DNA from: DTYU01 sp040756575 | Lineage (GTDB): Bacteria > Bacillota > Desulfotomaculia > Desulfotomaculales > Ammonificaceae | NCBI GenBank assembly: GCA_040756575.1 | Contig: JBFLYP010000003.1 | Span: 1 to 64,000, forward strand | Length of the DNA stretch: 64,000 nt | Direction: 5' to 3' | Shown here: in pieces, positions 7,103 to 14,468 of the stretch | How the letters are laid out: the number at the start of each line of letters is the position of its first letter | Position numbering within the stretch: the first letter of the stretch is position 1 | Program-made: the position numbers and the translations under genes | The notes under the pieces: model-generated | What the model saw: only the letters and a program-made list of their open reading frames with translations | Told to the model about the DNA's origin: nothing | Databases searched by the model: none

Positions 7103-8029
7103 TCAAACCAACCTTGAAAGGATTTCACGCACGGCTTTAATTGAGGCCTTAAAATACTGCAATTCTTCGTCGTTAAGGGCGATTTCAATTACCCTTTCGA
7201 CCCCATCTCCGCCAATGATGGTAGGCACTCCGGCGTAAATATCCCGTTCCCCGTATTCACCATTCAGGTGGGCTGCTACCGGCAAAATGCGCCGTTTATC
7301 GCGCAAAATCGCTTCCAGCATTTCTGTTACGGCAGCTCCGGGGGCGAAGTACGCGCTTCCTGTTTTCAAAAGCTCCACAATTTCCCCGCCGCCGTATCGC
7401 GTCCGGTTTGCGATTTTGTTCAGACGATCGGCCGGGATCAGTTGTTCCACCGGGATTCCGCCCGCATAGGTATAGCGCAAAAGCGGCAGCATCTGGTCGC
7501 CGTGGCCTCCGAGTACCAACGCCGTTACGTCTTGAAAGGATATCCCGAGTTCGAGTGCTATGAAAGCCCGGAGGCGCGTGGTGTCAAGGACCCCTGACAT
7601 CCCCATTACACGTCGGGGCTCGAAACCGCTTACCCTGTAAGTCAGGTACGTCATGACGTCGAGGGGGTTCGTCACTACGATGATAATCGCCCTGGGCGAA
7701 TAAAGGGCTATTTTTTTGGCAACGCTGCTGATAATATTTGCATTGGTTTGAACCAGGTCGTCACGGCTCATGCCGGCCTGACGCGCCACTCCTGCGGTCA
7801 CGACTACTACATCAGAATCCGCGGTATCCTCCCAATCGGTCGTGCCCTTTATCCTGCAATCGAAACCGGCGATGGGCGCGGCTTCCATCAGATCAAGGGC
7901 TTTTCCCTGGGGCATTCCGTCAACCACGTCGAAAAGAACGATGTCGCCAAGTTCCCTCGCAGCGGCCCAATGGGCGGTTGTGGCACCGACATTGCCACTG
8001 CCTACTATGGTTATCTTGCTGCGGCGCAT
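7103..8029 (-). CDS. mdh: Malate dehydrogenase (LDH-like type)
   Basis: A 308-residue NAD-dependent dehydrogenase of the LDH/MDH superfamily. The Rossmann motif GSGNVG is at residues 10-15, the substrate-discriminating loop reads ARQAGMSRDDL (arginine rather than the glutamine of lactate dehydrogenases, hence malate), and the catalytic histidine lies in GGHGDQM. It interconverts malate and oxaloacetate in the partial TCA cycle or fumarate/succinate metabolism. The gene follows tatC after a 16-base gap, so it may be cotranscribed with the Tat genes although it is cytoplasmic. Confidence 0.93.
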   Translation of the reverse strand: MRRSKITIVGSGNVGATTAHWAAARELGDIVLFDVVDGMPQGKALDLMEAAPIAGFDCRIKGTTDWEDTADSDVVVVTAGVARQAGMSRDDLVQTNANIISSVAKKIALYSPRAIIIVVTNPLDVMTYLTYRVSGFEPRRVMGMSGVLDTTRLRAFIALELGISFQDVTALVLGGHGDQMLPLLRYTYAGGIPVEQLIPADRLNKIANRTRYGGGEIVELLKTGSAYFAPGAAVTEMLEAILRDKRRILPVAAHLNGEYGERDIYAGVPTIIGGDGVERVIEIALNDEELQYFKASIKAVREILSRLV

Positions 8030-8045
8030 TGTCTCCTCCTAAGTA

Positions 8046-8834
8046 TTAAACATGGGTAGCGGCTGTTTGGGCCTTTTCCGCTTCCTCCGCCTCCTCGCGG
8101 GCCTTCTTTCTTGCGAGAGCTCGTTCCGTCAGCCGGACAATCCACACACTGACCTCGAAAAGACCGTACATTGGACCGGTCATCATAAGGCAGGTGATAA
8201 TGTCGGGCGTCGGTGTAATTGCCGCCGCAAGCACTACGGTTCCGAGAAGAGCATACCTCCGGTTCTTAGCTAAAAAAGCGCTGGAGAGCAAACCGAGCCG
8301 TGCTAAGATGAAGCTGGCGAGAGGCAGCTCGAAGATTATACCGAAGGGGATAAGCAAATATATCGTAAAAGAGATATATTTATCAATAGTCAGCATGGGG
8401 ACAATTACGTCACCGGTAAACTTTAGCAGAAAGGACACAGCGTACCGGTAAACCCCGAAGAAGCCGAACAAAACCCCACCCATAAAGAGAAAGAAAGAGC
8501 CGAAAACAAAAAGAACAAAGTACCGCCGCTCTGTTTGCTCGAGTGCGGGCGAAACAAAGCTCCATATTTGCCAGAGGATTACCGGAAGGCCCGCCATGAA
8601 CCCCATGAAGAGTGATAGCTTAATCCTGACCATGAAAGCCTCGGTGAGGGCGGTAACCACCGGTTTGTAACCGGCGCTGGTTATTGGGTTCAGGAGTACC
8701 TGCATTACCTTTTCACTGAAAGCGTAAGCTCCACATGCGAGGACGACTACCGCCACAATGGATACGATCAGCACCTTGCGGAGTTCTCCTAAATGTCCTA
8801 TAATTGTCATTTCTTTCTTGGATGAGTCGCCCAT
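8046..8834 (-). CDS. tatC: Sec-independent protein translocase TatC
   Basis: A 262-residue membrane protein with six predicted helices. The N-terminal block HLGELRKVLI and the SFVSPALEQTERRY stretch are the TatC regions that bind the twin-arginine signal. TatC forms the receptor of the Tat export system with TatA. A charged K/A/E-rich tail ends the protein. It lies 59 bases after tatA and downstream of the hydrogenase genes, whose small subunit carries a twin-arginine signal, so this operon probably supplies its export route. Confidence 0.95.
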   Translation of the reverse strand: MGDSSKKEMTIIGHLGELRKVLIVSIVAVVVLACGAYAFSEKVMQVLLNPITSAGYKPVVTALTEAFMVRIKLSLFMGFMAGLPVILWQIWSFVSPALEQTERRYFVLFVFGSFFLFMGGVLFGFFGVYRYAVSFLLKFTGDVIVPMLTIDKYISFTIYLLIPFGIIFELPLASFILARLGLLSSAFLAKNRRYALLGTVVLAAAITPTPDIITCLMMTGPMYGLFEVSVWIVRLTERALARKKAREEAEEAEKAQTAATHV

Positions 8835-8893
8835 TATAAACCTCTTCTCACAGACAATAACACGTTCCTTCGAACGTCTTGTCCACTTATCCT

Positions 8894-9139
8894 TTATGCT
8901 CTCGGAGCATCGCTTTCCTTGACGCTTTCGGTAACGCTTTTCTTCACCTCTTGAACCTCTTCCTTCACGTCTTTAATCTCTGATGCAATATCGTCCGTAA
9001 TTTCTCGGGTAGACCTCCGGAATTCCCGAATGGTCTTACCAAGCGATCTCCCCACTTCGGGCAGCTTACCGGGTCCAAAAATAATCAGGGCAAGAGCGAG
9101 CACCAAGATCAGTTCAGGTGCGCCGATTCCGGAGAACAT
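8894..9139 (-). CDS. tatA: Twin-arginine translocase TatA/E (copy 1)
   Basis: An 81-residue TatA protein: short N-terminal membrane helix (ELILVLALALIIFG), hinge FGPGKLPEVGRSLG, amphipathic helix and acidic tail with K/E repeats. The ATG at 9139 is preceded by AGGAGGTGA at good spacing; upstream in-frame codons add residues unlike the family. TatA oligomers form the translocation pore. It pairs with tatC downstream; a second paralogue lies at 12160-12372, on the other side of the hydrogenase structural genes. Confidence 0.93.
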   Translation of the reverse strand: MFSGIGAPELILVLALALIIFGPGKLPEVGRSLGKTIREFRRSTREITDDIASEIKDVKEEVQEVKKSVTESVKESDAPRA

Positions 9140-9340
9140 AGCACGCGTCACCTCCTTTAATGTATAAAATCTTAACCTACGACTATTGTAATTACAATTC
9201 GAAGGGATTATCAACTAAAGATTCGCCAGGAAGCGAAAAAATCCTCCCCCCACCAGAGCCTGAGTAGTTGAAATTACTTCCTAATCCGGCCAAAACGTGG
9301 GTTCCAGCAGCAATCCTGAAAATGCCAACCCCAAATCCAA

Positions 9341-9362
9341 GGTCCTGCCTTCTGACAGGACC
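9341..9362 (-). terminator. Hairpin after hydrogenase large-subunit gene
   Basis: GGTCCTG and CAGGACC form a seven-pair stem with an eight-base loop, 28 bases beyond the hysA stop. There is no strong T run, so it may be a weak terminator or a processing structure. Confidence 0.4.
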
Positions 9363-9389
9363 CGGTAATCTTTGCTGACTCGTCGGTTT

Positions 9390-10832
9390 TTATATGTTTA
9401 TTACCGCTTTCCGTCCCCAGGAGTCTTTCACCTCAACGAGGTGAACGGAACAACCCAGTCAGGGGTCAAACGAGCGGACAACCCTTACCACCTCAATCGG
9501 GTTTTCAAGGTCATCGACCGGAGTACCGACAAGTGCCTCTTCAATTGGACCCCGCTGGCCCCTATCGTCACGCGGGCAGGCATTCCAGATGGTTGCCGAG
9601 GTGACCTGATAATTATCGATTTTATAGTCTTTTATTTTGATAAAGTGGGCGAGGCAACCACGGGGCGCTTCCCACAGCGCAAATCCCCGACCCTCTTTAG
9701 GTACTGAACAAGGCAGGTGTGTCGGCTGGCCGGGTCTAAGCTCGTTCAGCCATCCGAACATCGCGTGAGCTATCAGCTTACACTCAACGGCGCGGGCGGC
9801 ATGGCGGCCCATCACCGAAAAGGCTTTCTCTCCCAAGTTGGCGATTTCCGGAACTTGGTTGACCCACATCCGGGCCAGGGGACCGCCTTCATGCGGTAAC
9901 TTGTCGTAGCGCGGCGCTTTAATCCAGGAGTACGCTCCTAACTTGTGCGGCTGGGGCTCGGTCCTTGCCTCCATCGGGTTCAAGCCGCTTGTTTCGTCGT
10001 TGTACCGGGAGTATTTCAGATCCTCGGTTATCTTCTTGGGGTCGACCATTGAAAACGTACCGTTTGTGTAGGCGCCACGCTTAATGAGCATATTCTGTCC
10101 CGTGGGGTCTTTGGCATCGTCAAGCTGGAAAATACCGAACGCCAACATGTTTTTCCAACCGCGGCCGATGTCAAAATAGTCTTTATATACATCGGCTACC
10201 GCAAAAACGTCCGGCAGATATACGTTATCAACAAAACCGGTAACTTCCTGTAAGATGGCGCGGAACTTATCGATCTTTTCCTGGGTTACCTTTTCGGTGA
10301 CCCCACCCGGAATGATGGTAGTTATGTGGGGCATTTTCCCGCCGAAAATAGCGAGCATCTCTTGAGCCTTGCGGCGGATGGCCAGGGCCTGGACGTAGTG
10401 ATCTACCGCCATGTTGTTAACATCCGGCGGCAACCGATAATCCCCTTTGTACCTCGGTATAAAAGGGGCTGTATCCGGACCGACTACGTAGTCGAGTGCC
10501 GCTAAGTGGTAAAAATGAAGCACATGCGACATAATGTAGTTTGCGCCATGAATTAAATTCCTGACGATCCGGCCGTTAGGCGGCACCTCTGCACCCAGAG
10601 CGTCGTCAAGGCAACGGGCCGACGTTATGGCGTGTGAAGTAGGACAGACGCCGCAGATGCGCTGGGTGATGTGCTGCGCGTCCCGCGGGTCTCGGCCTTT
10701 AAGTATGATTTCAAAACCACGGAAAAGGGTTCCGGAAGAACGGGCGTCAATAACCTTACCGTGCTCAACGTCCACTTCGATCTTCAGGTGGCCCTCGATC
10801 CGGGTTACAGGGTCAATTACGACCTTGGGCAC
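9390..10832 (-). CDS. hysA: [NiFeSe] hydrogenase large subunit with selenocysteine
   Basis: The catalytic large subunit has the N-terminal L1 motif RICGVCPTSHA, which supplies one pair of nickel ligands. The frame meets a TGA at 9461-9459 right after RSFDP. Reading that codon as selenocysteine gives DP-U-LG-C-SV-H, exactly the DPUxxCxxH nickel-binding motif of [NiFeSe] hydrogenases, then a 16-residue tail LVEVKDSWGRKAVINI and a TAA at 9392-9390. The tail after the histidine is the peptide removed by a maturation protease, and such a gene lies upstream. A SECIS-like hairpin follows the TGA. The GTG start follows GGGGGAGA. Total length 480 residues. With HysB it would oxidise or produce H2 outside the membrane. 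Confidence 0.92.
9427..9445 (-). promoter_or_regulatory. Bacterial SECIS-like hairpin
   Basis: On the minus strand TTCACCTC-GTT-GAGGTGAA is a perfect eight-pair stem with a three-base loop that starts with GU. The loop begins 21-22 bases after the in-frame TGA, inside the 16-37 base window expected for bacterial SECIS elements recognised by SelB. Confidence 0.8.
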
Positions 10833-10853
10833 TTAGTCTCCCCCCTCACTGAG

Positions 10854-11780
10854 TTACTCGTGTATACGGTATCGTCCGTACAACGGGCTGCATTCATCAG
10901 GAAAAGCCGGTTCAGAGCATGCCTGGCACGGCGCCCCTGCCGCGATACACCAGTTGGTGCCGTTATTCCATTGCCGGGTATTACACCTGGCGCGGGCAAC
11001 CATGCCTTTGCAGCCAACAAATGCTAAACATCCCTCATCACCCGGATTTTGCGCAAAAATACCCTGGGAGAAATAGGTACACCGCGGGCAACCAACATGG
11101 ATAATATCCGGGAAGAAAATCTTCGGCCTGTTATATTCATCGAGCTCCGGTATTTCACCGTATTTCAGTACGTACACGAGCGTACCGAGAAAATCGTCCG
11201 GATGCATCGGGCAGCAGCCGATGTTTATTACCGGCGTATCTTTAATCACTTCCCATACTCCCACCGTCCCGGTCGGGTTTGGGGCGGCCCCCGGAATACC
11301 GCCGAACGCGGCGCATGAACCGGCAGCCACAACTGCGGCGGCCTTATCACCATATTCCTGGAGGACTTCGAGGAAGGTCACTTCTTTCCCGTGTCTTTCT
11401 CCTATGGTGCAGTAAACTCCGCCGTCAGCCGCAGGCACGCCTCCCTCAACAACAAGGAAAAACTCCCCCTCATGTTTCGCCGCGGTTTCCTCCAAAACAT
11501 GCAGAGCTTGGTGGCCTGCAGAGGCCATTACCGTGGGGTGAAATTTTAAGCTGATTATTTCAAGGAGAACCTTCTCTATGCTTGGGGACACGGTGTTTAA
11601 TAAGGATACTGAACAACCTGTGCAGGTGGCTCCCTGGAGCCAGATCACGGGGGGTTTACCCTCCGCGGCATGGGCAAGGGTGTCAAGAATTACGGGTTCC
11701 AACGCACTTAACAATCCTATTCCTGCCGTAGCCCCGGTACACAGGCGTATAAACTCACGACGCGTGATGCGCCTCACCAA
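10854..11780 (-). CDS. hysB: [NiFeSe] hydrogenase small subunit, Tat-exported
   Basis: A 308-residue iron-sulfur small subunit. The N-terminus has a twin-arginine signal (RRITRREFIRL, then a hydrophobic stretch to about residue 38). Proximal cluster ligands are in GATCTGCSVS, with later cysteines in AAGSCAAFGG, IGCCPMHP, HVGCPRC and the C-terminal WCIAAGAPCQACSEPAFPD block for medial and distal clusters. It carries electrons from the nickel site in HysA. It precedes hysA by 21 bases. No membrane cytochrome subunit gene is adjacent, so the electron partner is not apparent. Confidence 0.93.
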   Translation of the reverse strand: MVRRITRREFIRLCTGATAGIGLLSALEPVILDTLAHAAEGKPPVIWLQGATCTGCSVSLLNTVSPSIEKVLLEIISLKFHPTVMASAGHQALHVLEETAAKHEGEFFLVVEGGVPAADGGVYCTIGERHGKEVTFLEVLQEYGDKAAAVVAAGSCAAFGGIPGAAPNPTGTVGVWEVIKDTPVINIGCCPMHPDDFLGTLVYVLKYGEIPELDEYNRPKIFFPDIIHVGCPRCTYFSQGIFAQNPGDEGCLAFVGCKGMVARARCNTRQWNNGTNWCIAAGAPCQACSEPAFPDECSPLYGRYRIHE

Positions 11781-12159
11781 TCATCCCTCCCCACAAATGA
11801 TAGCCGCCCCTGAAGACTTTGGTCATCAAGGCCCGGCATTACGGTTGACGTTGAAAAAGGGGACCTTTAAATAAAACAAGCTTTTTTAAATTCGGCTTAC
11901 CGACCTTAAGTGAGGTCTGCCGGAATTTTATCGTTAAAATATAAAGCCGTAGGTCCAACGGGTAATGCAGTAAAGCGAATCAGAGACATCGAAAATTTTG
12001 CACATGTCACAATTTCTGTTCCCGACTAACCCACCTCACTCCCATTTTAGATTCCCGGTTAATTATCATAAAGAATAATTACGAAGGTTAAACCGGGTTG
12101 ATGCGATTGTCCGGATGCTGCCTGTCTTTTATGTTTGATATTAGACCGCACAACCAACC
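11781..12159. other. 379-bp intergenic region upstream of hysBA
   Basis: No gene seen. It contains the hairpin at 11889-11928 and A/T-rich stretches that could hold the hysBA promoter, but no convincing -35/-10 pair was assigned. GGGGAGGGATGATTGGTG near the start gives the ribosome binding site of hysB. Confidence 0.4.
11889..11928. terminator. Hairpin between tatA2 and hysB, possible terminator
   Basis: AATTCGGC..GACCT and AGGTC..GCCGGAATT form an interrupted stem around TAAGTG. It is followed by TTTTAT on the plus strand and by TTTAAAAAAG on the minus strand. It could end the pfkA-protease-tatA transcript or act in the hysBA leader. Confidence 0.35.
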
Positions 12160-12372
12160 TTAACCTTTGACCGGCTCACCCGTTTCGTCCGCTGCCTCCG
12201 GCAGTTCTTTCGGTAGGTCCTCTTCCGCCGTCTCTTTACTTGATTTCCGGAATTCCCGCAGTGTTCTTCCTATCGACCGTCCCACTTCGGGGAGCCTTTT
12301 GGGACCAAAGATAACGATGACAAGACCCAAGATAAGGATTAATTCAGGAACACCTATCTTCGGAATAAACAT
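12160..12372 (-). CDS. tatA: Twin-arginine translocase TatA/E (copy 2)
   Basis: A 70-residue TatA paralogue: membrane helix ELILILGLVIVIFG, hinge FGPKRLPEVGRSIG, amphipathic helix RTLREFRKS and an acidic tail. It follows the hydrogenase maturation protease gene by 12 bases and stands upstream of hysBA. Its presence on the opposite side of the structural genes from tatA1-tatC suggests a pore subunit linked to hydrogenase export, though redundancy is equally possible. Confidence 0.92.
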   Translation of the reverse strand: MFIPKIGVPELILILGLVIVIFGPKRLPEVGRSIGRTLREFRKSSKETAEEDLPKELPEAADETGEPVKG

Positions 12373-12384
12373 TAATTCCCCTCC

Positions 12385-12894
12385 TCATTCTCTTTTTGTC
12401 GGATCACCATGCTGATTGTTGTTTCGAGACAGCCAGTTGTTAATCTCTTCCTCGACAAGGGATACCAACCGGGGCAACTTTGCCGATAATTGAGGAGTAA
12501 GTTCCATTCCCCAGTCAATGACGGCCGGTTGGATGCCATAAATAACGGTTGGCGGAAGGACGCCCGTTATCCTGCCTATTTGCAGCACTTCCAGGAGACC
12601 GACATGGTGGAGTGAATTACTGATAGATGGAATAAAGTCATCCAGTTCTTCCGGTCTGAAACGGAAAATGGTTCCCGGCTCGGCGTTACCGTTTGTGGCG
12701 TCAATGATGATGAGGTCGCTTGCCTCTTCAATAAGATACAAAATGTCGAGTCCCGCCGTGCCACCATCGACAATCGATACCTCAGGCGGGTATTCTCGTT
12801 TCATCAGTTCCCGAACCGCGTGTACCCCTACGCCTTCATCTTGTAAAAGAACGTTTCCAACCCCCAAGACTAAGAGATGTCGTGGATTTTCCAT
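12385..12894 (-). CDS. Hydrogenase maturation protease (HyaD/HycI family)
   Basis: A 169-residue endopeptidase that removes the C-terminal tail of the large subunit after nickel insertion. Visible family features are LGVGNVLLQDEGVG at residues 10-23 (the acidic residue is a nickel ligand), VDGGTAGLD, a conserved aspartate in IIIDATN, and the histidine region SLHHVGLLEVLQ. It lies upstream of tatA2 and hysBA and its natural substrate is presumably HysA, whose tail LVEVKDSWGRK follows the DPUxxCxxH motif. Confidence 0.9.
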   Translation of the reverse strand: MENPRHLLVLGVGNVLLQDEGVGVHAVRELMKREYPPEVSIVDGGTAGLDILYLIEEASDLIIIDATNGNAEPGTIFRFRPEELDDFIPSISNSLHHVGLLEVLQIGRITGVLPPTVIYGIQPAVIDWGMELTPQLSAKLPRLVSLVEEEINNWLSRNNNQHGDPTKRE

Positions 12895-13075
12895 CGCATT
12901 ACCTCGCCTCGAAAATCTTCTCTGGAGTAGTTTCGGTATATATTCGGAAATTCCTGCTCTTTGTGCGAAAATAATTAATGATCAAGGAATATCCGGAAGT
13001 CCCGCCAGGTGGTACCAGAATGCTATACCGGATGCGAGTGGCCGGGACCGAACACCCTTGTTTGCCGCCATATTC

Positions 13076-14182
13076 TCAGTCACCAAAGCTTATTCCCATC
13101 TGGCGTGCTGCGCGGAGCAAGTCATTTCCGAGCGGAACACGCCGAATTGCCCCGGTTGCTTCGGCCAACGGCACTGAACCGATATCCGGGGTTCTCAAGC
13201 AAACCATTTCTCCGTAGCGTCCTTCCATTAAGAAGTTGACCGCTGCCGCACCGAAACGGGTGGCAAGGATTCGGTCAAATGCGGTAGGACTCCCGCCCCG
13301 TTGCAAATGCCCGAGAACCGTAACTCTTGTCTCGATTCCCGTGAGTTCTTCGATTTGCTCGGCTACCACGCTCCCGATACCACCAAGACGGAGGGGTTCA
13401 AAACTTCCCTCTACCACTCTTTTGACCACGACCTGGCCGCCTACAGGTACAGCTCCTTCCGCTACAACCACGATGCTGAAATGCTTCCCGGCTTTCTGAC
13501 GTTCTATAATTTTTTCACACACTTTATCAATCGTGAACGGTATCTCGGGGATCAGGATCACGTCAGCGCCCCCGGCGACCCCGGAATGCAGCGCGATCCA
13601 GCCGGCGTACCGTCCCATTACCTCCAAGACCATCACCCGGTGGTGCGATTCCGCTGTGGTATGTAGCTTATCGATCGCTTCTGTAGCCGTTGTCAGCGCC
13701 GTGTCGAAGCCGAATGTTTGATCGGTGGCCGCTATGTCGTTGTCAATGGTCTTAGGCACCCCGATCACAGGAAGGCTGTACCGCTTCCACAGTTCACTCG
13801 CTATTTTCAGGCTGCCGTCGCCGCCGATGATAACCATCGCATCAATACCCTGAGATGCAATGTTATCCATTAATCTGCCGGAAATATCCTTGTAAACGGT
13901 TTTGCCATCTTCTTGAACAGGGTAATGGAAAGGGTTGTCCCGGTTGGTCGTACCCAGGATGGTTCCGCCTCGTGGCAGTATTCCTATTACGTCTTTTTCT
14001 GTTAAACGCCGCGCCCGGTTTTCAATCAGTCCGCCGAAGCCGTCAATAAAACCGAAGACGCTCAGCCCGTATTCCCTGATGGAAACCTTAACCACCGCCC
14101 TGATGACAGCGTTTAAGCCCGGAGCGTCACCGCCTCCGGTAAGAACGCCGATTCGCTTAATCTGGACCTTGTTACGTGGCAT
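13076..14182 (-). CDS. pfkA: 6-phosphofructokinase
   Basis: A 368-residue phosphofructokinase. Motifs are GGGDAPGLNAVIR (nucleotide-binding loop), GGDGSLKIA, catalytic PKTIDNDI, MVLEVMGRYAGWIAL and GHLQRGGSPTAFDR. The combination of glycine after GGD (usual for ATP use) with lysine in PKTIDND (usual for pyrophosphate enzymes) is typical of the mixed-substrate PFK subgroup, so phosphoryl donor preference is not certain. It catalyses fructose 6-phosphate phosphorylation in glycolysis, or the reversible reaction if pyrophosphate is used. It stands upstream of the hydrogenase cluster with a 181-base gap. Confidence 0.9.
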   Translation of the reverse strand: MPRNKVQIKRIGVLTGGGDAPGLNAVIRAVVKVSIREYGLSVFGFIDGFGGLIENRARRLTEKDVIGILPRGGTILGTTNRDNPFHYPVQEDGKTVYKDISGRLMDNIASQGIDAMVIIGGDGSLKIASELWKRYSLPVIGVPKTIDNDIAATDQTFGFDTALTTATEAIDKLHTTAESHHRVMVLEVMGRYAGWIALHSGVAGGADVILIPEIPFTIDKVCEKIIERQKAGKHFSIVVVAEGAVPVGGQVVVKRVVEGSFEPLRLGGIGSVVAEQIEELTGIETRVTVLGHLQRGGSPTAFDRILATRFGAAAVNFLMEGRYGEMVCLRTPDIGSVPLAEATGAIRRVPLGNDLLRAARQMGISFGD

Positions 14183-14468
14183 AGCCTTCCCCCTTTAGGA
14201 GACCGCGCAAAACTTCACCTGCCCGGTACTTAACTCGGTGTTCCTCAAACCCTTAATTCAATACGGAAGGTTGTTAAAAACTTCCACCTGTACGGCAACT
14301 GCCATTCTTTCCTGAGTTGAGTCCCGGATCGTTTTTCACAGTCTCCAGGATTCTTCCCACTTACTCGCCTTTATTGTAAACTTCGCTTCATTTTGTACTG
14401 CTTTTGCGGCCGTTTATTCGCTACGACGTCCCTGCCTAAACAAAACCGCGCTTTGGTTAGTATTCGGC

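Noticed and set aside
9459..10832. Hydrogenase large subunit as a truncated pseudogene ending at FDP
   Set aside because: Continuation after the UGA restores the catalytic motif, a sensible tail, and a SECIS hairpin, so it is recoding and not decay.
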